Shown: positions 17,023 through 26,348 of the stretch, one piece after another
Layout of the letters: each line of letters begins with the position of its first letter
Position numbering within the stretch: position 1 is the first letter of the stretch
Source of the DNA: Terriglobia bacterium
GTDB lineage: Bacteria; Acidobacteriota; Terriglobia; Terriglobales; Acidobacteriaceae
Assembly (NCBI GenBank): GCA_020072585.1
Contig: JAIQGL010000013.1
Location: 1 to 64,000, forward strand
Length of the DNA stretch: 64,000 nucleotides
Direction of reading: 5' to 3'
Program-made: the position numbers and the translations under genes
The notes under the pieces: model-generated
Database searches by the model: none
Seen by the model: only the letters and a program-made list of their open reading frames with translations
What the model was told of the DNA's origin: nothing

Positions 17023-17328
17023 ATGAGAAAACTTACATTTCTGTTCCTGGTGCTTGCGATCCTGATGATCGCTTCGCCAGTGTATGCGCAAACCGGCGCG
17101 CCCGCCGCAAGCAATTGGGGAATACCCATTGGTGTTGGCCTCGGCATGGGCCTGGCTGCGGGACTCGCTGGACTAGGCCAGGGTAAGGTTGCTGGATCAG
17201 TGGCTGAAGCTCTTGCCCGGAACCCCGGCGCACGCCCTGGTATCCAACTTGCGCTTTTCATCGGACTGGCGTTCATTGAATCGCTGGTTCTATTTACATT
17301 CGTGTTGCTGTTCCTTCGCACCCAGTAG
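17023..17328 (+). CDS. atpE: F-type ATP synthase subunit c with N-terminal signal-like extension
   Basis: 101 residues, longer than the usual 70-90 because of an N-terminal signal-like segment (LFLVLAILMIASPVYAQTG) before the two core helices. The second helix has FIGLAFIESLVLF; Glu86 is the ion-binding carboxylate. The first has GLGQGKVAG, with a Gln, but the residue after ES is Leu and the Tyr four residues later is missing, so proton rather than sodium coupling is more likely. ARNPGARP is the polar loop. An AGGAGG ribosome-binding site precedes the ATG; a terminator follows. Confidence 0.93.
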   Translation: MRKLTFLFLVLAILMIASPVYAQTGAPAASNWGIPIGVGLGMGLAAGLAGLGQGKVAGSVAEALARNPGARPGIQLALFIGLAFIESLVLFTFVLLFLRTQ

Positions 17329-17343
17329 CACACCTGAATTTGA

Positions 17344-17379
17344 AGAGGCCTTTGCTCTTGGCGAAGGCCTTTTCTTTTT
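17344..17379 (+). terminator. Terminator of the atp gene cluster
   Basis: GAGGCCTTTGC and GCGAAGGCC form a stem of about 9 pairs with a TCTTG loop, followed by TTTTCTTTTT. It begins 15 bases after the atpE stop. Confidence 0.75.
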
Positions 17380-17431
17380 GCCCAAAGCAAGCCTGATTGC
17401 CTGCAAACCCAGTGTTATTCTTATTTCATCC

Positions 17432-18373
17432 ATGCCTAGCGTTCCGGCCCTGGAGTTTAACGATGTCAGCAAGCAGTATCGCGGCTTCTTCAGGAGCCAG
17501 TGGGTCACCGCGCTGCGCAATTTTTCCTTGCGGGTTGAACCGGGTGAGATATTTGGCTTTCTTGGACCTAACGGCGCGGGCAAAACAACGGCCATTCATC
17601 TCGCTATTGGACTCATGTTCTCCTCCAGCGGCCGGGGTGAAATGCTGGGACATAAATTTGGCCATGCACCTACCCGTCGGCGCGTGGGCTTTCTGGCGGA
17701 GAACGTTGCTCTCTACCATCGACCGGCGGAAAAACTGGTGCGCTTTTATGGCGCGCTGAACGGCATGCGCGATCCGCACCTCCGCCGTCGCACCACGGAG
17801 ATGCTGAAGGAAGTGGAACTCACGGAGGTCGCCGGGCGCAACGTGGGGAAATTCTCCCGCGGCATGCTGCAGCGTGTGGGGCTGGCGCAGGCGCTGGTGA
17901 ATGACCCTGAGCTGCTCATCCTCGACGAGCCGGCCTCGGCTCTTGATCCACTGGGGAGGCTCCGCGTGCGGGAAATCCTGCAGCGGGCCCGGGAGGCGGG
18001 AAAGACGGTCTTTCTCAGCTCACACCTGCTATCAGAGGTCGAGCAAATCTGTGACCGCCTGGCGATTGTGATCAAAGGCCGTGTGGCCCGCGTGGGAACG
18101 GTGGCCGAGCTGCTGGAAGCGCAGGACCGGTTTGTGATTACCGCGAAGGGAATTGACGCGCTGATGTTTGAAGGCACACAACAGAACGGTTTTATGAAGA
18201 TCACCGTCCCCGCGCTAAGCCAGCGCCAGACGATTGAGAAGATTTGGCTGTCCGGTGGTGAGGTGGTGGCTGTCAATCCAATCCGGCGGACGCTGGAGGA
18301 GCTGTTTGTAGAGTTGGCAAACCAGAATGGCGGCGGGCACATCGCACAAGAAGACGCGAGGGGGCCAAAATGA
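17432..18373 (+). CDS. ABC transporter ATP-binding protein
   Basis: 313 residues from the ATG at 17432. Walker A GPNGAGKT (45-52), signature FSRGMLQR, Walker B LLILDEPASALDP and the H-loop SSHLLSEV are intact. The C-terminal 90 residues are the extension common in CcmA/NatA-type exporter ATPases, ending near VVAVNPIRRTLEELFVELAN. It overlaps the next gene as ATGA; an ABC permease-type protein follows two genes on. Probable exporter ATPase; cargo unknown. Confidence 0.9.
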   Translation: MPSVPALEFNDVSKQYRGFFRSQWVTALRNFSLRVEPGEIFGFLGPNGAGKTTAIHLAIGLMFSSSGRGEMLGHKFGHAPTRRRVGFLAENVALYHRPAEKLVRFYGALNGMRDPHLRRRTTEMLKEVELTEVAGRNVGKFSRGMLQRVGLAQALVNDPELLILDEPASALDPLGRLRVREILQRAREAGKTVFLSSHLLSEVEQICDRLAIVIKGRVARVGTVAELLEAQDRFVITAKGIDALMFEGTQQNGFMKITVPALSQRQTIEKIWLSGGEVVAVNPIRRTLEELFVELANQNGGGHIAQEDARGPK

Positions 18374-19533
18374 GGATGTGGCTAAAAGCGCTAGCCTTGC
18401 TCTGCCTGTGTTGCTCCGTTCGCGGAATGGCAGAGAGCGCCGATCCAACCTGGAAAGTGGATATCCGGGAGCGGTTCGAGTTTCAGGCATTTGACCGCAC
18501 CATCAATTTCCGCTGGACGCTCCACCAGGGTGTGTTGTTCATTTCACCGGAAAGAATCCTTGTCTATCAGGTCAACCGGTCGCGGGGAGCAGCCAAGCTC
18601 TCTGCGCGCGACGCCAGCGGCGGCGGGGGCAACTTTATCCTGGATATGCGGGTGCTGAACGCCCGCGACGGAAGTGATATCAAGTCTATTCAGCTTCCCA
18701 CGAACGCGGACTTTTCCAAAGTCATTGCCACGCATGGTGGAAAATTTATTGTCCGGACAGGAGATATTCTCTACCTCTATTCCGCCAATTTTGAGAGGCT
18801 TGCTTCACGCGCGCTGCCCTTGAAGCGCCAGGTATCGGAAGAGGGCTGGCAGATCGGCGTCTCCCCTTCAGGCGGGGAAGTGGTGCTGGTCCACCAGCAG
18901 ATATTCAAGCGCAATGCAATGTCGCCCGCATCCAACGTGGAAAGTGCGGAAGCCGATATAGAGGTACTGAATGCTGAAACGCTGCAGTTGGTAAAGAGCT
19001 TCACGCTGCCGTCATTTCTGGCCACATGGTTTGCGGCCGACCATTTTTTATTAAGCTCCAGCCCCACATCCCCTCCAGAGGATACGTTTGGCCTGCTGGA
19101 TTTTGATGGAGCATGGTCTCCTCTTCTGCCGGAGTGGTATTCAGGAAAACAGCTATGTGGCTATCAGGCTGCGGCGCTGGAACACCAGCTCTTTGCCGCC
19201 TTTGGTTGCGGCAATCTTTCTGTATTTTCCAGGAATGGGGTAAAGTTCCTTTCGCTCAAGACTGGATCAAAGGAGTTCGTTGGCTCGGTGATGGGAAGCG
19301 GGGATTATCTTGCGGTCCAGTTTGAACGCCATTTTGTGAGCCGGGAAACTTCCGCAAATATTCCGGTCGCCATGGCCCAACCGCTGCGGATCGATCTTTA
19401 TGAGCTCAAAGGCAGCAAGCCGCTGTTGTCCGTCGGGCTGCATAGCAGCAACGTACACTATGCGGTCTCCAGCCGCGGGGCCCTGACCGTGGTGGATGGT
19501 ACGTCGCTCGAGTTTTTTGCCGCCAGACGCTGA
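18370..19533 (+). CDS. Exported beta-propeller-like hypothetical protein
   Basis: 387 residues. A signal peptide (MRMWLKALALLCLCCSVRGMAES, cleavage after about residue 20) is followed by repeated four-stranded blocks with a Trp/Phe-DxxG... pattern of a beta-propeller (for instance IVRTGDILYLYSANFERL, FGLLDFDGAWSPLLPE, LRIDLYELKGSKPLLSVG). No catalytic motif is seen. Placed between an ABC ATPase and a permease-like gene (4-base overlap upstream, 8 bases to the next), it is probably a periplasmic partner of that system. Common in style among Acidobacteriota. Confidence 0.7.
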   Translation: MRMWLKALALLCLCCSVRGMAESADPTWKVDIRERFEFQAFDRTINFRWTLHQGVLFISPERILVYQVNRSRGAAKLSARDASGGGGNFILDMRVLNARDGSDIKSIQLPTNADFSKVIATHGGKFIVRTGDILYLYSANFERLASRALPLKRQVSEEGWQIGVSPSGGEVVLVHQQIFKRNAMSPASNVESAEADIEVLNAETLQLVKSFTLPSFLATWFAADHFLLSSSPTSPPEDTFGLLDFDGAWSPLLPEWYSGKQLCGYQAAALEHQLFAAFGCGNLSVFSRNGVKFLSLKTGSKEFVGSVMGSGDYLAVQFERHFVSRETSANIPVAMAQPLRIDLYELKGSKPLLSVGLHSSNVHYAVSSRGALTVVDGTSLEFFAARR

Positions 19534-19541
19534 TTTCAAAA

Positions 19542-20246
19542 ATGCGAGCCATATTCCTGATCGGCGTGAACTTTGCCCGGACCCAGTGGATCGCTCTGGC
19601 TGTGATGTCAGCCTATGTGCTGGGGATTGGCGGAGTGTATCGTCTGCACACGCAGAGCGATGAAGTGCTTTTCTTCCTGCGCTGGCATGCCGGCTACGCC
19701 ATCTTTCTTGCCACCATGCTGGCGATACCGGCCTTTCAGATGGAGCGCAAGACACGGCGAATTCTGGCTGTATTGTCCAAGGGAATTCATCGCTGGCAGT
19801 ATGTGGGTGGTCTCCTGTGCGGATGTGCGATGATCTCAGCGTTCTTCTGCCTGCTGATTGGCGGTACCGCCGCATGGCTCGGCCAGGAAGGTGGAATTGC
19901 GACGGACGGCCTGGGCCCGGTCATGCTGGCGCTGTTTTTCTGTTGCGTAGCCTCTGCTGCTACCGGACTTTTTTTTGCGGCGTTTCTCCATCCTCTGCTG
20001 GCCATGGCAGCCACTTCCATCGCTCTTGCTCTGCCTCTGGCCGTGGACCAGGCAGGCGGGCATGCGCCATGGGCGTTATTTCCGGTGGCCGGGCTCTTTC
20101 GCATGCTGTGGACGACGTTCCGATTCCGGCCGGCAGCGGACGGCTTGCTCGTTCTTACTGTCGTGGCAATAGGTGAGGCGTTACTTTTCTGGATAGCAGC
20201 CGCTTTGGTTTTTGCCCGGCGTGACGTGACTATTTCACCGGAGTAG
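19542..20246 (+). CDS. ABC-2-like multi-pass membrane protein, probable permease
   Basis: 234 residues with six membrane helices (about 13-30, 44-62, 85-105, 120-150, 153-170, 205-230). After TM2 there is FQMERKTRRILAVLSKGIHRWQY, which resembles the cytoplasmic coupling segment of ABC-2 permeases (E-r-r-x-G-t-l). It lies with the ABC ATPase at 17432-18373, so probably forms the transporter with it. Its 3' end overlaps the convergent nuoN end by 17 bases. Confidence 0.7.
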   Translation: MRAIFLIGVNFARTQWIALAVMSAYVLGIGGVYRLHTQSDEVLFFLRWHAGYAIFLATMLAIPAFQMERKTRRILAVLSKGIHRWQYVGGLLCGCAMISAFFCLLIGGTAAWLGQEGGIATDGLGPVMLALFFCCVASAATGLFFAAFLHPLLAMAATSIALALPLAVDQAGGHAPWALFPVAGLFRMLWTTFRFRPAADGLLVLTVVAIGEALLFWIAAALVFARRDVTISPE

Positions 20247-21780
20247 TGGCAACAGGCGCGGACGATGGTGCGGTTGCAGACACTGTGCCGACGGCTGCTG
20301 TCGACGGAGTCAGATCGCGAGCGCCGGCCACAGAAAGGTTCAGCGCGCGGTCTGGGACTACGCCCAGATAAATCGTGGCAAGCGCGGCCAACACAAGCGC
20401 CAGACGAGTGCCAATCGAGGCGGGCGCAGGCGCCTCCGCTACCAGCGGTTCGCGCATATACATCACCACGATCAGGCGTAGGTAGTAGAAGGATGCTACC
20501 GCGCTGTTGACCAGGCCGATCACGGTCAGCCAGACCAGCGCAGTCGGATGCGCGGAGGCTGAGAGCGCGGCGCTGAATACGTAATACTTTGCCAGGAAGC
20601 CGGCCGTGGCTGGTATGCCGATCAGTGACAGCATGAAGATGGTGAGAGTGAAGGCAAGCAGCGGAGAGCGGCGGCCCAGGCCGGAGTAGTCATCGACGGA
20701 AATATAGCGCTCACCACCGGCGGCAAAGTGGCTGACCACCGCAAAAGCGCCCACGTTCATGGCCGCATACGCCGCCGTATAGAAAATTGCGGCAGAGATG
20801 CCAATCTCATTGCTGGCGGCAAAAGCAACCAGAAGATAGCCGGCATGCGCGATGGAAGAATACGCCAGCATGCGCTTCACGTTGTTCTGCATGAGCGCGC
20901 CAAAGTTGCCCAGTGTCATGGAAAGCGCCGCGCAGATCCAGACCAGAGTGAACCATTGCGCGGACTGCGTCGCAAACAGCACACGCAGCAGGACGGCGAA
21001 GGCAGCAGCCTTGGGGCCGGTGGACATCAGCGCAACAATGGGTGCCGGAGCGCCTTCGTACACGTCAGGCGTCCAGACGTGGAAGGGCGCGGCAGCCACT
21101 TTGAAGCCCAGGCCAATCATCATCAAGGCCGTGGCTGCAATCGCCAGCAGGCCCGGGTCCGTAGTGGCCAGAGCTTTGCCGATTGTAAGGATGCTGGTTG
21201 ATCCTGTCTGGCCGAACATGAGGGCAACGCCATAGAGAAAAAATGCCGTGGCAAACGAGCCAAGCAGAAAATACTTAATAGCCGATTCGGCGCTGCCGGC
21301 ATTTCGGCGGCGGTATCCGGCAAGGATATAGGTTGAGATCGAGGAAATTTCCAGAGCGATAAAGATCAGGACAAGCTCAACGGCTGAAGACATCAGCACC
21401 ATGCCGACTGTGCCGAAGAGAATCAGGGCGTAATATTCGCCGCTGCGGATATTTTGCGCGTCAAGATATTCGAGTGAGAGCAGGATGCAGACCGCGGAGA
21501 TGGCGGGAATCAGCAGGTGAAAGAAAATGGCAAAGCTGTCCACGCGCACCATGCCAAACCATCCGGGCTGGGCGAATTGGGCGTCGCGGGCCGACCAGGC
21601 AATCTGGCAGAAGGTGGCGGCGATGGCGGAGATGGCGCCAGCGAGCGAAATCAGCCCCAGGCCTTTGCGGCTGGCGCCGGGTTTCAGCAGCGGATCAGCC
21701 ATCATCACCACAATGCCAAAGGCGGTGAGCACCAGCTCAGGCAGGATGCGAATGTAGTCGATTGTTTGAATCGGGTTCAT
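20230..21780 (-). CDS. nuoN: NADH-quinone oxidoreductase subunit N
   Basis: 516 residues, about 14 membrane helices. Antiporter-like subunit of the membrane arm of complex I. It has LEISSISTYILAGYRR and GLGFKVAAAPFHVWTPDVYEGAPAP, the conserved Lys-containing proton channel motifs. The C-terminal 30 residues are Thr/Ala-rich and probably disordered. Last gene of the nuo operon, immediately following nuoM (no gap). Confidence 0.95.
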   Translation of the reverse strand: MNPIQTIDYIRILPELVLTAFGIVVMMADPLLKPGASRKGLGLISLAGAISAIAATFCQIAWSARDAQFAQPGWFGMVRVDSFAIFFHLLIPAISAVCILLSLEYLDAQNIRSGEYYALILFGTVGMVLMSSAVELVLIFIALEISSISTYILAGYRRRNAGSAESAIKYFLLGSFATAFFLYGVALMFGQTGSTSILTIGKALATTDPGLLAIAATALMMIGLGFKVAAAPFHVWTPDVYEGAPAPIVALMSTGPKAAAFAVLLRVLFATQSAQWFTLVWICAALSMTLGNFGALMQNNVKRMLAYSSIAHAGYLLVAFAASNEIGISAAIFYTAAYAAMNVGAFAVVSHFAAGGERYISVDDYSGLGRRSPLLAFTLTIFMLSLIGIPATAGFLAKYYVFSAALSASAHPTALVWLTVIGLVNSAVASFYYLRLIVVMYMREPLVAEAPAPASIGTRLALVLAALATIYLGVVPDRALNLSVAGARDLTPSTAAVGTVSATAPSSAPVATTPVK

Positions 21781-23433
21781 CTATTTCTGCCCACCCGTGG
21801 CGGAATCTTTCTGGACGGAATCTTTTTGGATTGAATCTTTTTGGATCAAACCGTGGGCCGTTGCGTCGGCGGCTGCCATTGCAGGGCCCTGTTTGTATTG
21901 ATCGAGTCTGGAATGGACGATGGGTTTCTGCGGCTGTGATTTTGTAACGGCGGCAGCCTGCGGAAGGGTGCTGGTGACCGCGGGGCCAATGGAGCTCATC
22001 CAGTAGGGCGAAGCCACACCCATAATCACTGACATCACCACCAGGGGCACAAGAGAGATGCGCTCGCGGCCGTCAATCTCCGGCAGTGTCTTGTTCTCAT
22101 CGTGGTGAATCTGCCCGTAGAAAACTTTCTGGTACATCCAGAGCAGGTAGCACGCGCCCCAGATCACCCCGCTGGAGCCAAGAATGGCGAAAAGCATGCC
22201 ATGCGGGACCGCGCTCTGGAACGCGCCGCTCAGGACCAGAAATTCGCCAACAAAGCCGTTCAGCAGTGGCAGCCCGACGGACGACAGCACAGCGAGTAAA
22301 AAGAACGTTGCAAACACCGGCATAGGAGTGGCAAGGCCGCCGAACTCCTTGAATTCGTAGGTGTGCTTGCGCTCATAGAGCATGCCGGCCAGCATGAATA
22401 GCGCACCGGTGGAGATGCCGTGGTTCAGCATCTGGTAGACCGCGCCGTCCGTGCCGATGGTGGTCAGACTGAAGATGCCTAAAACGACAAAACCAAGGTG
22501 GCTGACGGAAGAGTACGCGATCAGCTTTTTCAGGTTCGGCTGAACCAATGCGACCAGCGCGCCATAAATGATTCCGATTACGGCTAGCACGTTGATCCAG
22601 GTGGAGTTGTAGGCCGATTGGTCCGGGAACATGCCGACGTTGAACCGCAACAGGCCATATGTGCCCATCTTGAGCAGCACGCCGGCCAGCAGGACGGAGC
22701 CGGCCGTTGGCGCTTCCACGTGTGCGTCCGGGAGCCATGTGTGCAGTGGGAACAGCGGGACCTTTACGGCAAAAGCGATAAAGAAACCGAGAAAGAGCCA
22801 CTGTAGCGCAGTGGAGGAGAACCCGCCGTGGGCAATCACGTCACGAAATGCCGTGTACTCAAAGTTATGCTGCGGATTGTGCGTGTAGAGCCAGATGATC
22901 GCCACCAGCATGAAGACCGAAGCAACCATCGTATACAGAAAGAACTTCACTGCCGCGTAAACCCGGCGCTCATGGCCGTACATGCCGATCAGCAGGGCCA
23001 TGGGGATCAGCGTTGCTTCCCAGAAGACATAAAACAGGAACATGTCCAGTGAGAGGAATACGCCGATCATCGCCATCTCCAGCAGCAGGAGCAGGACGAA
23101 GAATTCCTTGACCCGGTCATGAATCGATTTCCATGAAACCAGCACGCTCAATGGGACCAGGAACGTTGTGAGCAGCACCAGCCACATGGAGATGCCGTCG
23201 GCGGCCATGTGATAGTGGATGGTCTGGCCGATCCAGTTGCGATTCACGTCAAACTGGAAGCCGGATTGGCCGGGGTCATAGTACATCGGCAGGTAGAGCG
23301 AGAGGCCGAACGTTGCAAGGGAGATGATGAGAGCGGCCCAACGCAGCGAGCGGTCATTGCGTGGCATCAGCATCAGGACGAGCGCGCCGATGGCGGGGAG
23401 GAACGTGACGAGTGTGAGAATGGAGTCGCTCAT
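21781..23433 (-). CDS. nuoM: NADH-quinone oxidoreductase subunit M
   Basis: 550 residues from the ATG at 23433, which overlaps the nuoL stop as ATGA (an earlier in-frame start would lie inside nuoL). Antiporter-like membrane subunit: ALMLIGMYGHERR, SLDMFLFYVFWEATLIPM and KVPLFPLHTWLPDAHVEAPT are conserved. The C-terminal tail is unusual: about 45 residues after the last helix end in a tandem IQKDSIQKDSVQKDS repeat that comes from a 15-base DNA repeat. Confidence 0.95.
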   Translation of the reverse strand: MSDSILTLVTFLPAIGALVLMLMPRNDRSLRWAALIISLATFGLSLYLPMYYDPGQSGFQFDVNRNWIGQTIHYHMAADGISMWLVLLTTFLVPLSVLVSWKSIHDRVKEFFVLLLLLEMAMIGVFLSLDMFLFYVFWEATLIPMALLIGMYGHERRVYAAVKFFLYTMVASVFMLVAIIWLYTHNPQHNFEYTAFRDVIAHGGFSSTALQWLFLGFFIAFAVKVPLFPLHTWLPDAHVEAPTAGSVLLAGVLLKMGTYGLLRFNVGMFPDQSAYNSTWINVLAVIGIIYGALVALVQPNLKKLIAYSSVSHLGFVVLGIFSLTTIGTDGAVYQMLNHGISTGALFMLAGMLYERKHTYEFKEFGGLATPMPVFATFFLLAVLSSVGLPLLNGFVGEFLVLSGAFQSAVPHGMLFAILGSSGVIWGACYLLWMYQKVFYGQIHHDENKTLPEIDGRERISLVPLVVMSVIMGVASPYWMSSIGPAVTSTLPQAAAVTKSQPQKPIVHSRLDQYKQGPAMAAADATAHGLIQKDSIQKDSVQKDSATGGQK

Positions 23434-25505
23434 TTCACCCCCAGCCAGATCATGTAAGCCAGCACGGCGGCACCGCCGATGGCGACCCATGCGGCATAAG
23501 AGCGTATGTTGCCGGACTGCATGCGCCGCAGCTCATTGCCAATGCCCTTGGAAGTGGCGCCTGCGCCGTTCACCAGACCGTCGATCACGCCCTGATCAAC
23601 ACCGCGCCAGAAGACAACAGTAGAGAGCGCCAGCAGCGGTTTGACGAAGATCGCACCATAACCTTCGTCAACGTAGTATTTGTGCAGGACCATGGTGTAG
23701 ATGCCGTGTATTTTCGAGGTAATGCGGTCGGGCAGCTCGGGCTTTTTGTAATAGAGCAGCCAGGCAAAGAAGAAACCGAAGATAGCGGCGGCGACAGATG
23801 TGCCGGCCAGGAGCAGTTCTTCGTTCGTTGGCTTTTCTTCGGGACGACTGATGGGGTCTAATACCTTCATTGCCGGCGCAGGTTGTTCGCCAGCAACAGC
23901 TGGTGATTCCATCACAGGCGCCAGAAAATGTTCAATCTTGTTGTTGCCACCGATGAATTCAGGAATGCCAACCCATCCGCCAGCCACAGAAAGCACAGCC
24001 AGGATGACAAGCGGCGCAAGCATCACCCATGGCGATTCGTGCACGCCGCCATGGCCGTGGCCATCGTCGTGGCCACTTCCATGCGCATCTGCTCCGTGCG
24101 CCGAAGCTGCATGAGCGGTCGGGGCTAAATGCGCATCCCCAAGATCGGCGTCTGGCTTGTATTCGCCGAAGAACGTCATGAACCAAAGGCGGAACATGTA
24201 AAAGGAAGTGAGTCCGGCGGTGATAACGCCAACAGCCCAGATCACCGGTCCGCCGTAAGGACTGTGGAATACTGCGCCAAGAATCTGGTCTTTGCTGAAG
24301 AAGCCGGCGAAGGGTGGAATTCCGGCAATAGCAATGGTGGCAATCGTAACCACCCAGAACGTGACGGGAATCTTTGTGCGCAGGCCGCCCATGCGGCGCA
24401 TGTCCTGCTCACCGCCTACAGCATGAATCACCGATCCCGCGCCAAGGAAGAGCAGCGCCTTGAAAAACGCGTGGGTCATCAGATGGAAGATTCCGGCGGC
24501 GTAGGCAGCCACGCCGCAGGCCAGAAACATGTAGCCAAGCTGCGATACGGTGGAGTAGGCCAGAACTCGCTTGATGTCCGTCTGCGCCAGGCCCATGGTT
24601 GCAGCGAAGATGGCGGTAAGACAGCCGATAATCGCGACAATCTCCAACGCATGCGGAGCCAGATTAAAGATGGCGTGCGAGCGGGCAATCATGTAGATGC
24701 CGGCGGTGACCATGGTCGCGGCGTGAATCAGCGCGGAGACCGGCGTTGGGCCTTCCATGGCGTCCGGCAGCCAGACGTAAAGCGGGACCTGCGCCGACTT
24801 GCCGGTGGCGCCAAACATCAGGCAGAGCGCGGTAATGGTAAAGAATCCCCAGCCAACTTCGGGACTGAAATGAGCTTCAGCAATCTTTCCAAACACCGTG
24901 TCATAGTTCAGAGAGCCAAAATGCTGGATCAGCAGAAACATCCCGATCAGGAAGGCGAAGTCGCCGATGCGGTTGACGATGAAAGCTTTCTTGCCCGCGT
25001 TGGCGGCTGAGTCCTTGAGAAAGTAAAAGCCGATCAGCAGGTAGGACGCCAATCCCACGCCCTCCCAGCCCACGAACATGAGCAGGTAGTTGTTGGCCAG
25101 CACCAGCGTGAGCATGAAGAACATGAAGAGATTCAGGTACGCGAAGAAGCGGTAATACCCGCCTTCATGCGACATATATCCGACAGAGTAAATATGAATC
25201 AGGAACCCGACGCCGGTGACCACCAGGACCATGATCATGGAGAGCTGGTCTAGATAAAAGCCGAACGGCGCGGAGAAGCTGCCGGCGGTGATCCAGGGGA
25301 AGGGCAGCGTTTCAATATGGGCGGTTGCTCCGCCCGGCCAGACGCTATACACCGCCCACGCAGCCCAGCCGAAAGAGACCGCGGTGAAAAGCAGGGCAAC
25401 GGCGCTGACCATCGCGTTCTTGAAGCGGCGGCCAAACAGACCGTTAATCGCCGCGCCGACCAGCGGCAACAGCGGAATTACCCAGAGATATAGATTCTTG
25501 GTCAT
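23430..25505 (-). CDS. nuoL: NADH-quinone oxidoreductase subunit L
   Basis: 691 residues. The largest antiporter-like subunit, with the lateral helix at the C-terminus. Conserved elements include [68 protein letters not shown] and [12 protein letters not shown] His-rich insert of about 40 residues ([19 protein letters not shown]...) interrupts a loop before SPWVMLAPL; its genomic position is about 24010-24140. It overlaps nuoK by 4 bases. Confidence 0.95.
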   Translation of the reverse strand: MTKNLYLWVIPLLPLVGAAINGLFGRRFKNAMVSAVALLFTAVSFGWAAWAVYSVWPGGATAHIETLPFPWITAGSFSAPFGFYLDQLSMIMVLVVTGVGFLIHIYSVGYMSHEGGYYRFFAYLNLFMFFMLTLVLANNYLLMFVGWEGVGLASYLLIGFYFLKDSAANAGKKAFIVNRIGDFAFLIGMFLLIQHFGSLNYDTVFGKIAEAHFSPEVGWGFFTITALCLMFGATGKSAQVPLYVWLPDAMEGPTPVSALIHAATMVTAGIYMIARSHAIFNLAPHALEIVAIIGCLTAIFAATMGLAQTDIKRVLAYSTVSQLGYMFLACGVAAYAAGIFHLMTHAFFKALLFLGAGSVIHAVGGEQDMRRMGGLRTKIPVTFWVVTIATIAIAGIPPFAGFFSKDQILGAVFHSPYGGPVIWAVGVITAGLTSFYMFRLWFMTFFGEYKPDADLGDAHLAPTAHAASAHGADAHGSGHDDGHGHGGVHESPWVMLAPLVILAVLSVAGGWVGIPEFIGGNNKIEHFLAPVMESPAVAGEQPAPAMKVLDPISRPEEKPTNEELLLAGTSVAAAIFGFFFAWLLYYKKPELPDRITSKIHGIYTMVLHKYYVDEGYGAIFVKPLLALSTVVFWRGVDQGVIDGLVNGAGATSKGIGNELRRMQSGNIRSYAAWVAIGGAAVLAYMIWLGVK

Positions 25506-25843
25506 AATTTCAGCAGGTTCACGCGATCAACGTTCAGGGTCTCACGGGTGCGGAAAACCGAAATAATAATTGCCAGTCCAACCGCAGCTTCTGCCGCGGC
25601 CACCACCATGACAAAGAAGACGAAGACGTGGCCGCTCAGGGGGACCATCTGAGCGCCGCTGGGAAGCTTGTCCAGGTGTGTGTTCCAGTAGTTGGCAAAC
25701 GCCACAAAGCTCAGGTTCACGGCATTGAGCATGAGCTCAATCGACATAAAGATGGTGATGATGTTCCGCTTCAGCAGAAAGCCAAACACACCCAGGCAGA
25801 ACAGGACTGCGCTAAGAATGAGATACCAGGAAAGTGGGACCAT
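25502..25843 (-). CDS. nuoK: NADH-quinone oxidoreductase subunit K
   Basis: 113 residues, three membrane helices (about 5-23, 29-47, 67-88). The conserved Glu pair lies in [14 protein letters not shown] and in [13 protein letters not shown]. It overlaps nuoL as ATGA and starts one base before the nuoJ stop region, so the message is continuous. Confidence 0.95.
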   Translation of the reverse strand: MVPLSWYLILSAVLFCLGVFGFLLKRNIITIFMSIELMLNAVNLSFVAFANYWNTHLDKLPSGAQMVPLSGHVFVFFVMVVAAAEAAVGLAIIISVFRTRETLNVDRVNLLKL

Positions 25844-26344
25844 CTAGCTTTCTCTCTTTCCCAGCACCACCGCGCCCATAATGGCGATCAGGATCAGCAC
25901 TGAAGTGATTTCAAAGGGCAGCAGGAAATCCTTGAACAACAGGCGCGCGATGGCGTGGGTCTCGCCGAAATCGCTGGAAGCAATGGTGACGCTGCCCAGT
26001 TGCCCGCTTCCGGTCACCAGAAGCCAGCCGACCGTGGCAGCCAGAATAATCACGCCCGGCACGCCCAGGATCAAAGCGACGCGGCTGCCGCGCGTGCGCT
26101 CTTCCTCTCCGGCGTTCAGCAGCATGATCACAAAGACGAACAGCACCATGATGGCGCCGGCATAAACAATCACCTGGATGGCAGCCACGAACTCAGCGCC
26201 CAGCAGCAGGTAGATGAGCGCCAGAGAAGCCATGACTACCACCAGCGAAAGTGCGCTGTTAATGGGATGGCGCTGCAGCAGCAGGTTGATGGCGCCCGCC
26301 ACACAGATGAGACCGAAGACGATGAAGAGGACCTGATGGACCAT
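25844..26344 (-). CDS. nuoJ: NADH-quinone oxidoreductase subunit J
   Basis: 166 residues, five membrane helices. The conserved ALIYLLLGAEFVAAIQVIVYAGAIMVLFVFVIMLLN block, with the pi-bulge helix, is intact. It follows nuoH after 4 bases. The usual gene between nuoH and nuoJ, nuoI, is not present. Confidence 0.95.
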   Translation of the reverse strand: MVHQVLFIVFGLICVAGAINLLLQRHPINSALSLVVVMASLALIYLLLGAEFVAAIQVIVYAGAIMVLFVFVIMLLNAGEEERTRGSRVALILGVPGVIILAATVGWLLVTGSGQLGSVTIASSDFGETHAIARLLFKDFLLPFEITSVLILIAIMGAVVLGKRES

Positions 26345-26348
26345 CCGG

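Noticed and set aside
17023-17328. Sodium-type c-subunit
   Set aside because: A Gln is present in helix 1, but the residue after ES is Leu and the following Tyr is missing, so the sodium signature is incomplete.
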